NCBI RefSeq assembly: GCF_051622035.1
Contig: NC_135361.1
Span: 3,539,001-3,603,000, forward strand
Origin: Arctopsyche grandis
Taxonomy: Eukaryota; Arthropoda; Insecta; Trichoptera; Hydropsychidae
Direction of reading: 5' to 3'
Length of the DNA: 64,000 nucleotides
Part shown: positions 10,710 through 21,300 of the stretch, one piece after another
How positions within the stretch are numbered: the stretch's first letter is position 1
How the letters are laid out: the number at the start of each line of letters is the position of its first letter
Program-made: the position numbers and the translations under genes
Notes under the pieces: model-generated
Told to the model about the DNA's origin: nothing
What the model saw: only the letters and a program-made list of their open reading frames with translations
The model's database searches: none

Positions 10710-13700
10710 TTAAATTGGACATCGGCTAGGATTCTCCAAAATGTGCGTCACATCTTTTCCATTGACGTTTTTGTTGACGAATTTACAATTCGGCGATGAT
10801 TTCACATCGATGCCTTCACCTGGCGGCGTCGGTGATACGACAATAGTTTTACCAGCGACGGATTGCAAATCGGCATTCGTCAAGCATTTATTGTCACACC
10901 ACAGATCAAATTTCATTCCGTACAATCCAAACAGTATGGTGATTTCTTGTAATAGATTATCAAGCGTTACAGCATTGCCTTTGAAGTCTTTCAATAGCAC
11001 CATACCATCTGAAGACACGGCACCGTACCTCGGTTTCAAGTTCAGCAACGCAACATTAGCCCAAGGCAATGCTGGCTTAGCATCACCGACTACGGCAGCC
11101 GGAACAACATTCTTAGACGTAATGATCAAATTTAATTTAACATCTTTCAATTCGACGACTTCCTCGATTACGACGTTCTTTAAATCATCGCCTTTTTTCG
11201 ACTGATTGAAAGTAGCTTTTAATGAAGTTTCGATGAATTTGTTGTGCGACGATGCAACGCGCTGTATCTCACTCTTCAAATCGCTCACCGAATAATACAC
11301 ATCGATTTCATCCGTCGGCACTAAGTGAGCCTTCTTCCTGAGCTTCTGCACTCTGTTTATTATCTCGCGAGCGATACCCACATCCATCATCTCCTGATCG
11401 GGCAAAATATCTAATAGAATCAGCACATCATTGTCGCTGTGAGCTTCGTACTTATCACTAGCACCTGTAGACTGGAATATGAGTCTTATTTCCGACAAAT
11501 CTATTTGATGTCCTGTCGTCTCTAAATATCCTTTGGAAATTACAGCTTGAACCTGGTCGTCGCTCAACGCTTTAATAGCCTGAGTGACGGCTTTAAAATC
11601 GCCTTTAAGTCTAGCGCCCAACGTCTTATGATCCGGTTCAGCTCTCAAAGATATACCGTATTTAACTTTATCAGTGCTCACAGTGATTTTTCTAACATTC
11701 ATCTCTTCCAAAACGTACTTTTCTAATGAAAGTATGTCCGACAAGTAATTAGGATCTTGATGAATGATGACCAGTTCGGGCAGTGGATATTTCATAGGAA
11801 TGTTTTTCCTATCGCGCACCACCCTTCCTAATTCAATGGTGTTTTGCATCCGTTGCACCGCTCTTTCGATATCGACGTCGACTAATTCGAGCCGAGGGCT
11901 CGGCATCATCGTATAATGAATGCTTTCCTCGCCTCTGTCGACCGTGATCTTGCTCAAAGTCTGATACATGAGCTCGGTGAGGAATGGCGTGAACGGCGCC
12001 ATCAAACTGATCATACTCATAAGTACGCCGCATAAAGTATCCAAAGCTATTCTGCAATCTTTCTCGTCCGTTTCGCCTTTCAACCTCTTGCGATTCATCC
12101 GCACGTACCAATTAGTCAAATTTGAAATGAACTTGGTCAAACGCGGAATGACCGTGTACAATCTATACGCTTTCATTTCAGTTTTAACAAACAGTGAAAG
12201 CGATTCCGTGAATGATAGTATCCATTTATCCATGATATTGTCGGATTTGTACGTGGTGAACGCTAATTTTGGATCGTAAACGTAATTGATTTTATCTTCT
12301 TGAACTATTCGCTCTATATTCTGCATCAGGAATCTGTACGCGTTGTACCAAGGTAGGAAGACGTCTTTGATGACATCTCGCACGCCGTCCTCTTTAAATC
12401 GAAGATTTTCTGCTCGCACGACCGGTGAATTGATCAAATATAACCTCAAAGCGTCGGCGCCGTATTTTTTCACCACCTCCAACGGATCTGGATAATTCTT
12501 TTTACTCTTTGACATTTTCTGACCGTCTGAAGCAAGCACCAAGCCATTAGCGATGAGGTTTTTAAACGGTGGCTTTTTAAATAGGGCCGTTGATATCACC
12601 AATAACGTGTAGAACCATCCTCTCGTCTGATCGATACCTTCCGCTATGAAGTCAGCAGGAAAGTATTCGTCGAATTCTTTAACGTTTTCGAATGGATAAT
12701 GCTGCTGTGCGTAAGGCATAGAGCCGGACTCGAACCAACAATCGAAGACTTCGTTTATTCTCCGTAGCGGAGGTTGACCAGGTCGACTTGACGGTATTGT
12801 CAAATTATCGATGCTCTCTCGGTGAATGTCGGTGACCTTTTCACCGGTGAGCTTACACAGTTCTTCAATACTTCCCACGCAAACGATTTCTTTTCCGTCT
12901 TGTGATATCCATAAGGGAATAGGCGTTCCCCAATACCTGTTTCTACTGATTGCCCAATCTCTAGCATCCCTTAACCAATTCCCAAATCGTTTTTCTTTTA
13001 CAAATTCCGGCACCCAATAAGTGGATCCACTGCTTTCTAATAAATTTTGGGACATGTGCTCGACTCGGACAAACCAAGAAGGAACCGCTTTGTAAATAAG
13101 CGGCGTATCCGACCTCCAACAGAACGGATAGCTATGTTTGACTTGGCCGCTTTGTAGCAACCGACCTTTCGCTTTTAAAACAGCTATTATGTTCTTATCT
13201 GCATCCTTAACGTATTGACCGACAAAGTCAGTCACCGGCAATGTGAATTTCCCGCTAGCATCTACCGGGCATATTGCTTCTTGGTCTCTAGTGATGATTC
13301 CGGCAGCTAAGCAAACTCTGAAATCGTCCTCTCCAAAGTATGGCGCTTGATGGACAACACCTGTTCCGGAATTATCCGTGACATAACTGTCGACCAAAAC
13401 TTGAAAAGCACCTTTTGCTGATTGGTCGGTGAAGTAGTCGAACAGTGGTTTGTACTTTAAACCTTTCAATTTTATTCCGAAGAATTTTTCTAGAATTTTG
13501 TACTGATCTTCAGTTTTAAACGTAGCCTCCAACCTATTCTCTTGCAGTATGTATACATTTTCAGTTTTCGTTTCCATGATTTTAACATAGGTTAGTTTCG
13601 GATTAACGCAAAGTGCCATATTACTAGGAAGAGTCCACGGTGTTGTCGTCCAAGCCAACATTGAGCTTCCGTCTTCCAAAGGAAAAGTGACCACCACAGC

Positions 13701-14678
13701 TGGATCAACAACCTCTTTATAATTTTCACCCGATTCAAAATTAGACAATGGAGTATTGCAAGCAGTGGAATACGGCATAACTTTAACTCCTTGATACACG
13801 AGCCCTTTATTATACAGCTCTTTAAAAACCCACCAAATAGATTCCATAAACCAGGGATACAGAGTTTTATAATCATTTTGGAAATCTAAAAAACAAATAA
13901 ACATTAATTCATAACATCACACACATACGTACATCAGATTATAATATAAATCCTCACCGATCCATCTTCCCATTCTAGTAACAATCTGCTCCCAGCTGTC
14001 TGAATATCTCATGACTATTTTTCGACACTCTGCATTATATTTATCGATGCCCATTTTAGCAACATCCTCAGGCCCTTTGATTCCTAAAAGCTTATCGATC
14101 TCAAACTCGACGGGAAGACCGTGGCAATCCCAACCGAACCTCCGCTCCACATAAAATCCCTACAAAGCAAAACATCGTCAATAAACCACAACCAACTTTT
14201 ATACATAAAAAAGGAGAAGAATGATAACCTGTTGATGAGCATATCTAGTGACGATATCTTTGATTGTACCGGCTAAGATATGACCATAATGAGGTAAGCC
14301 AGTAGCGAACGGAGGACCATCATAAAATGAATATCTGAAATATGCAATTTTTTGAGTATTAAATTATAAGTATATTACATATATAGGCCATGGATGTAAT
14401 ATAAAGCGAAACAAATTAATAACATCTAGTGAAGGAAAAATACTCAAAATATGAGTTGAATGTGTTCGAAGTGGGCGTGCCTCACATAAATGTAAAATAG
14501 TATCAAAATATTTAACCTAACCTAATATATGAACTTAAGACTGGTATAACCTGGGTTTTCCTTTGGATTGTTTGAGGCATGTGCGAAAAGCATCAATCTT
14601 TTTCCAATACTCGAGGATACGTTCTTCTTCTTTGGGAAACTCGATGCTTTCAGGCACACGCTCCACGTGGCCCGCCAT
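10710..14678 (-). CDS. IleRS: Isoleucyl-tRNA synthetase, cytoplasmic
   Basis: Four exons on the minus strand: 14678-14551, 14334-14229, 14159-13958 and a long terminal exon 13885-10710, joining to 3612 nt (1203 aa). Known role: class I synthetase charging tRNA-Ile, with CP1 editing domain, in the multi-synthetase complex of animals. Seen: [13 protein letters not shown] near the N-terminus; the HIGH motif as HYGH at 58-61 within [29 protein letters not shown]; editing-domain blocks [12 protein letters not shown] and [24 protein letters not shown]; the KMSKS loop at about 602-606 in [16 protein letters not shown]; and the anticodon-binding block [15 protein letters not shown]. The C-terminal extension is eukaryote-type. 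The start Met ([15 protein letters not shown]) fits the family N-terminus. Length is slightly below the vertebrate 1262 aa. It is intact. Confidence 0.96.
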
Positions 14679-14984
14679 ACCGACAACCAGCAACAGCAGC
14701 TACTTCGATTGTGCAAATCTCCACGAGAGAGACGTCAGCCGCACTATTTTGGTCCAAACTCGACATTTTTATGTTCAATGCATTTACGTCATGTTGCATC
14801 ATTTTCCGAATTTTTAATTGCGTGATTGCCCTATTGATCCTCGCGTGATTGCCCTATTGAAAGCTTAGTAAGCTAGATAAGATTTACGTAAAAAAAATGG
14901 TAAGTTACAATGGAAGCACTACAGTTTTTAGCTAGTGGATGATTATTGACTACTTGAATTTAAATTAAACATTTTACTACTGTA
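14679..14984. other. IleRS upstream region
   Basis: The 5' flank has no clear TATA box. A direct repeat of gcgtgattgccctattga occurs at about 14819 and 14843. No gene. Confidence 0.35.
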
Positions 14985-15126
14985 CGAAATCCAGCAGTGA
15001 TGTCATCAATGCAACTACGACACGTGTCTGAAAAAAAAGACACCTGTCGAACTTCAATGTATGTATATAAACCAATGACCCAGAATCAATCTCCCCTGAA
15101 AATTATCTTGGCTACTCGAGGGTAAC

Positions 15127-15761
15127 GTCCCTGTCCGAGCCAAAAACCCTCATGGCCGTTGGTTGTCCTCTTACGGCTTCGGCTTTTGTTTTCTCTCTTT
15201 TACTCTGATCATCTGTCAGTCGCTCTAGAGTCTCCCGTGGGTCCGGCGCCCGGTGATCCCGGCGCGGACCGCCAGATGCAGCTTCCCTCGTAAAAGCCGG
15301 CCTCGAACTAAGGCAGGCTGGCCCCGTGATCCACCCAACCGATCACGGCGAGCGCTCATTGGCATCATAGAAGTCCTCCGAGGAGTATGGCTTCTTCCAT
15401 AGTCGTACCACACCGACTATACTCGACCACGTGTTCGACCCAAGCCTCGAACACGGCGAGCTCTCAGACGCTCGTGAGACTCCGACCGAGAAGGTCTTGG
15501 CGTGGCTGGTCTACCCTTCCTGACCAGCCACAGCCTACTCAATCCACAGCCTCCGCCATAAAGGGGCACAGGTGCCGAGAAACTCCCCGGCGCGCCATCT
15601 ATTCATCAATAAAAACGATATCATAACCGTTACTCTTTGTATAATTCCCCCACCCCGCACCGTTCCAGAGCAAGCTGATCGAGACGACGACACACACACA
15701 CAGCCAGTGGTCACCCATACATATACACACATTACAGCTGCTGCAGCTATCGTTCAGTCCC
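15127..15761 (+). mobile_element. Solo LTR, family B (copy 2)
   Basis: The LTR runs 15132-15756, opens tgtccgagcc and closes tcgttca. The 5-bp duplication gtccc is at 15127-15131 and 15757-15761. It shares the middle and right part with copy 1 (catgaccagcc-like, ccataaaggggcacagg, cagcca.tggtcacccata) but is about 240 bp longer because of extra GC-rich sequence in its left half. A fossil with no internal region. Confidence 0.82.
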
Positions 15762-15821
15762 CTTTGATTATTCCAGAAGAAAAAAATCATCGCTCAATCG
15801 TAAAACGAACGAAATCCAGCA

Positions 15822-16554
15822 GTGATGTAGGCGGGGTAGGTAGTGTTGACCGTATCCCAGCCTAACGAAACACTGTTGTGCTTGTTTTAAGTTGTTTTAT
15901 TGTTTGCCTAAATATTGTACAAGTGTATTAGAATATTTGAGGAAGTTTTCTCGAAGCGGCTATTGGCTGTTGACTTGGTGTCGTGATGGCCGCTGGATCT
16001 GCAATTTGTCGTTGCTCTGGATCCGGCTATGTTCAGATATCTCTGGATATGGCAGTGTGTTGCTGGCTCGGCATTCGGCTATGTTCAGAAGGTCTCTGGA
16101 TATGGCAGTGTGTTGCTGGCTCGGCATTCGGCTATGTTCAGATGTCTCTGGATATGGCAGTGTGTTGCTGGCTCGGCATTCGGCTGAGTTGCAAGCGTTC
16201 TTCCATTGTAGGGTAGTGTAGTGGTAGCTGTTCAGATGCTGGATGTCGACTGGTCCGCTGCTGTGTGTGGACTCTTGTTGCTGTGGGTCGACTGAAGTTG
16301 TTTGGGGTGGACCTCCTTTTATATTGTTTTTGGGGATCCACGTGACTTGTCGCAGGTGGTGTTTACGTGTGCGAGTTATGCGAGGAATGTGGTTTGTTGT
16401 TTAGGGTGGACTTTTCTCGAATGTTTGGCGTCGTTCCACTCGATTTAGTTTAATGGCTGCAGGTGTTCTTCGACTTGAGGTGATGTCAATGGTTGAGCGT
16501 GAGAAATGTATTCTCCGTCGCAATAGATGTTTCGATGGCTTCGATTTGCAGTGA
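15822..16554 (-). mobile_element. Solo LTR, family F
   Basis: The LTR runs 15826-16550, with plus-strand ends tgtaggcgggg and gatttgca. The 4-bp duplication gtga is at 15822-15825 and 16551-16554. Its left edge (tgttgaccgtatcccagcct) is the inverted U5-like end of family A, so the element lies on the minus strand and is a distant relative of A. It contains the 54-bp minisatellite below. A fossil. Confidence 0.75.
16027..16190 (+). repeat. Minisatellite, about 54-bp unit, 3 copies
   Basis: ctctggatatggcagtgtgt followed by tgctggctcggcattcggct is repeated three times with few changes, the first two followed by atgttcaga. The array lies inside solo LTR F, so it arose within the LTR or was carried by it. 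Confidence 0.9.
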
Positions 16555-16814
16555 CGAGATTCCTACAAACCCATAAAACCACGAACGAAAACCACGGCAC
16601 GCTGACCCCGAGCACGCGCCTCGAAAATAGATCAAACACGTGTGTCCGGGAACCGAAGAACAAAATATATGCACACGACACACTTCAAGCCAGAAGGTAT
16701 ATAAAGCGATACGCCAGTACCAACACCAGAGTATTTCACTGGAGTTCGACCATCATACTTCTCCGAAGAATCAACCTCTTCGTACATACAATAACAATTG
16801 TACCAAATCGAACT

Positions 16815-17120
16815 AAAATAAACGATCCTCTTACAAACTACACAACATGTGTTTCGTTAGGCCGGGATACGGTCAACATACCTTCCCTGCCTTACAAAGG
16901 TTTAGTAAAAGATGTAATTGATTTTGATTTGATATAATATATCTTCAATACATGCAACATTCTAGTACAGATAATATTAATTATAGTTTACTTTTAGATG
17001 TTTCGTCTAATGCGCTAGTAAGTATGTCAACTACTTCTCTTGCACAGCCCCAAAATAGAGTCACCCCACTGCCACCGTGACCGTAATTGTGTATGATTAA
17101 TTTTGATTTATTATTTCTCA
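16815..17120 (-). pseudogene. Inverted copy of LTR end, EcKL tail and oxidase last-exon segment
   Basis: These 306 bp are the reverse complement of 35768-36073 with about two mismatches by eye. In order, they hold the end of a family A LTR, the 3' coding tail of the EcKL gene (frame GLVKDVIDFDLI then stop, read on plus), and about 140 bp of the last exon of the D-amino-acid oxidase (on minus). Left of 16815 the two LTRs differ by well over 10%, so the junction lies inside the LTR. Right of 17120 similarity stops abruptly. No other exon of either gene is nearby, so this is a non-functional duplicate. Confidence 0.9.
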
Positions 17121-17394
17121 AACTAGTTTTTTTTTATGATTGTGTTTAAATTGTGTCTCGGCTGATTGTGTTTAAATTAAATCTTTTTATTATTTTGTCT
17201 CGGCCCATAGTTGAATCTCCCCAAACTTCTTTCCATCCAATGTGTGCGTACTGGAGTGACGGTTTAAAAACATTGAATCCTGAATAAAGATTAGATACAG
17301 AAAACGTTATGAACAATGTGCTATATGAAGCATTAAAGAAAAATTTGTTATTATCACTCACCCAAAAAAATTCATTATTTATTTTATTTTATTT
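17121..17394. other. Unassigned spacer
   Basis: It contains a minus-strand 71-codon frame (17361-17146) with no family I recognise and a local duplication of tgattgtgtttaaatt. Nothing else seen. Confidence 0.3.
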
Positions 17395-17825
17395 TATTTA
17401 TTTTATTTCATACCAGGAAGGCATTACAGGTAAACCCCAATGCGCCTTCCTGGCCAAATTACAAACAATACAGCATTTTTTATTATATAAGTCGCTAAAT
17501 TACGAGACACTGACTTAAACTCGACAATTAACGAGACATCTATGAATTGTACATACATTTTTATTGTAATATTTACATTAATCATACTCAAATAGTGGTG
17601 ACATAGTGGGTAGGAAGGATTTTTAGCCAATTTTTAATCGGGAATCGTTTCAACAATGAAATCAGAGAAAATTGGCAAACTCTGATAGGAAACGATCAAC
17701 CAGGAGTCACAAATCCTGGTCTGACCAGCAGCATTACAGATATACTCAGAAAAATTATTTTCAATCGAGGTCAGCTCAAGGGATCGAGCTCGGCGCCTCT
17801 CAGTGTTAAGCAGATGAGCGCAGAC
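17395..17825 (-). mobile_element. tRNA-derived SINE, near full length
   Basis: Minus orientation. The 5' head (minus strand, about 17825-17760) has a tRNA-like A box and a B-box-like segment just before gagctgacctcgattgaaaa. Next comes the conserved core gactcctggttgatcgtttc plus gagtttgccaatttt. The 3' end carries the stem ccaggaaggc/gccttcctgg and an AT-rich (taaa)n tail. It is the best complete match to the copy at 48503-48905. Confidence 0.8.
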
Positions 17826-18323
17826 TACCAGATAAATGGGTTAGAGTAATTTCCGACAATTTACGCTCACTAAATGTAATGTATAAGTAAGCCGATTTTG
17901 CCTTGCACTCGGCCAAAGTGCTGTGACCGTGACGTGACCGCGACGTGTACGTAGATATGAATAGAAATGTAATAAAATGACATATTTGAAACGGAGCCGT
18001 GCAGGGTTGACAATTTTCATTAGTAGAATAATGTTGAGATTTAAAATAATACAATAATAAGTGTGGTGTGAGTATTTGGGAGAGCATCCATATTACACGA
18101 CGTTCTACACTAGTAATGGTATAGGATTCGTATATTTTAGTATAAAACTTAAAAATGGCAAAGACAGAGTGACAGAGTGACATAGCCAACAATGATATTG
18201 TTTCGTCTGTGACGAAGTGTGGTGAGTGCTAGGGCCAAAAGTGTCAGTGTTTGAGCGTCGAGCGTTGGTGTGGTGTGGGGCTGGCTGGCTGTCACGTAGA
18301 AGTGTGAAAAGTAGAGAGAGGGG
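17826..18323. promoter_or_regulatory. TAF6 upstream/promoter region
   Basis: Between the SINE and the TAF6 start codon. The last 100 bp become GC-richer and lead into a CpG-rich first exon, suggesting a TATA-less housekeeping promoter. Inferred only from composition and position. Confidence 0.35.
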
Positions 18324-21300
18324 ATGGGGTCGATCGGCGAGGGGGGCGGCGGCAGCGGCGTGTCGAGCTCGTCGGGCATGTCGTGCCTCTCCGCCGAGAG
18401 CATCAAAGTGATGGGGGAGGGCAGTGGCGCGCCGGCCCTCGGCGACGAAGCGGCTCGCGAGCTGGCCGAGGACGTGTCTTTCAAAGTGCGCGCGGTGCTG
18501 CAGGACGCACTCCACTTCATGCACCACGCCCGCCGCCAGCGCTGTCTGCCCGACGACATCAACCACGCTCTCCGACTCCGCAACATCGAGGTCACTATCC
18601 ACATCCACATCCACATCCACATCCACATATATACATATAATTTACCCCTTTAATGATTCTTATGTACTTATATTACTTTATTTTTCCTTTGTAAGGTCTC
18701 ACTTTGAATTTGCCCAATTATCTGGTCACCTTTTTATCTATCCTATATTAACACACAGGATACCGTGCGCACAAACTTGTGCGTTTGAAAAACTTCCTTT
18801 GGCTACCGTGTGCACAAATTTGTGCGTTGCGTCACTCCTACTTCATATAAAGAAAAAACACGTTGAACCTTGTATTTCTTGTAATTTATTCATATCATAT
18901 CGGGGCTTAGTAAAAGATGTCGTTGGTGATATTTAACTAAAATAATTTAAAAAAAGTCGATATTGAAAAATCCAGAAGGTTAGAAACTGGACTATAGCAA
19001 ATGTACCAAATATTTCTTTAAATTTACAAAATATTTCTTTGGTTATGCCGAAGATGTCTCAAATTTTATTTTATTTAACTAAAGCATATAAGAGGTTTGT
19101 AAAAATAATAGAACAGATCGTCATCGACCTTCTCGGAGGTTCGAAACCAGCGAAAATTTCATTAGTGTACGAATTTCATATTGTGTTTAAATAACGTGTG
19201 TGTGTGTGTGTAAATAATAAAAATATGTAATACTATCAAAAACCATAAAGTGAGTTTATCGATAATATATTATAATATAAAGGAAACTTTTAAATAAATA
19301 TTGTGTAAATATCTACCAATCAATCAAATGTGAATATCCACATAAGGGGTGCAGTTTGCTGGGTGAATGCTTTTTTTGTGTTTTTAGTTGAATAAATATG
19401 TTTGATTTTTTTTATATTCATGTTCTGAAGAAAATATCACCATTGTTTACTATGTGCCCTTTTATATTTCTTCGGTAATTTATTGCCTACACTTGACTCC
19501 TGGTTACTAACCACTGCACTAGGTAATAAACACATTTTGGGGGGACCTTTTTTTTTCTCACATCTGTTTTATGTTCCTCTTAGATTTTGCCGATGTCCTA
19601 AAATTCTCTCACTGATATTGTTATTTATGACACAATTTTGAAGAAAGAGGATTAACCTTGTTCCATGTCGGTAATTTCAAAGCGCATATGGAATTGCATC
19701 TGACTGCATTGTATTTATAGGTTTCAAATAACGACATTTGTTGTTTTTTTACACAAAGGTTCACTGCTGCTAGAATTTTTTTGTTTATTTATAAAATATG
19801 TATATTTGCCATATTTATACACATTTTAATTATTTATTTTATTAGTACGCGACTCACAGTTTGACTTTTACTGATTTTACAATTACGAAATTTTAAGTTA
19901 GTCCATACGAAACTGCATTTCAAATTTCACTTTTATACGTTTACTGGTAAAAGAGATATGACATTTTAAACAGTTACAGTTTTATGCAAAGATTAGCGCA
20001 AATTCTCCCCGCCGCACGCCTGTTTCTTTAGCAATAGCCCGTGGTATCCTATGTGTTAATTGTATTGAAAAAGTCTTAAACTTAAAGTTATTAAATCCTT
20101 ACGCTACCTTTTGCCTACCTACACCCATATTACTGCTCCCGTTATATTAACCCTTTGCCCGCGGCAATAAATATAGCGAACAAGCCCTGTACACGGCATC
20201 TTTTTCTGGAATTTGGCAATCGAGTTTTCGACCTTAAATACAGATTTTAATATTTGCTCAAGTAACCCAATATGTTAAATGACACATAAAGTATTATTTT
20301 AAACAATAAAATGCATAATATATCTCATAGTTTTGGCTTAATTGTCAAATAATAATCACTCTTCATACAATTGAGACGTATCGTCGCCATTGTTCAACAG
20401 ACGTGACGTCACAAACGAGGTTTCATTATGGTTCCACAAAAAACTAATTTTGACTGGTATATATTCATTTTAAGCAAATTGAATAGATGGCATTCAACTC
20501 TCAGTAATATATTCAACCAATTTTGAACCTTAAAACAGTTGAAATAGGCGCATATAAGGCTCAAAATCGCGTGCAAAGTTCAGAAATTCTTTGGAAGACA
20601 GCCGCGCTACTGACTTGCCGCGCAAAGCTTCCATAGAAGATGGCTGCGGGCAAACGGTTAAAAATCTTTCTGTCAGGCGACAACTTACTGATGCCACATT
20701 CTTCTTTAATCTCATAAATGGTTTCCTCGGTTGCTCTGATTTAGTGAGTAAGGTTGATTTCAGGATCCCAGTTATGTATTCTAGACGCGTTGCACTCTTT
20801 TCACTACCAATTCCCAAAAATATTCTTACCTGCAGCGTGTTTATCGTATGTTTAACGGGGAGCTGAATGAGGTTGATCTGTTCGGTATTTCCTTACATCA
20901 ATTCCGTACTAACATCAAGAGAATCTTGACCGATTGATCTACGTCTTCGTCTATTCTATTTTATGACCTTTTTCAAATATTTTAACACTTTAGTTCAGTT
21001 ATGCAATATGCTCTTTAGTAATGTTATAGCTTTTATTCTTTTCCTTTTCATTTGTTTATCTTTGTAAAAATCTGTAATTGGACTCGGATGTGTTATATTT
21101 ATTATATATTTACTCATTATTTTTATGCATTTCTACATCTTGTTGTCTGTTGATTTTTCAGTAAATAAAATAAATATATATACGCTTGCCTATCGTATCG
21201 AATCGGACCCAAAGTAAACGTCTATTTTATTATATTCAGCAGTATGGCTCGGTTGTGTCGTATATGTTATATAGCACCGAGAGATTACTGGGTTCGATCC

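Larger units (their letters stand above)
14985..16896 (+). mobile_element. Mosaic LTR fossil, family A (copy 2), split by two other solo LTRs
   Basis: Pieces matching family A occur at about 14988-15131, 15757-15825 and 16551-16896. The last has the TATA box gtatataaagcg (about 16698), an AATAAA and the terminal ggccgggatacggtcaacat. They are separated by solo LTR B2 (15132-15756) and solo LTR F (15826-16550), each with its own target duplication. Insertion order: A first, then B2 and F. The left part is scrambled. The rightmost roughly 80 bp match the copy at 35992-36705 far better than the rest does. Confidence 0.7.

Noticed and set aside
16018-16221. Regular repeats that could suggest a CRISPR-like array
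   Set aside because: Units are contiguous with no variable spacers, in an insect nuclear context inside an LTR. This is a minisatellite.
17146-17361. 71-codon minus frame next to the duplicated oxidase segment
   Set aside because: It does not match any exon of the oxidase or EcKL genes and lies beyond the end of the duplicated block.
18896-18937. Frame ending [12 protein letters not shown] resembles the EcKL tail GLVKDVIDFDLI
   Set aside because: Only about 15 exact bases (ttagtaaaagatgtc) match, which is plausible by chance in AT-rich DNA of this size. There is no flanking EcKL or LTR similarity.
20530-20866. Overlapping 91- and 95-codon frames on opposite strands in TAF6 intron 1
   Set aside because: No recognisable domain on either strand. 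Mutual overlap suggests chance openness.
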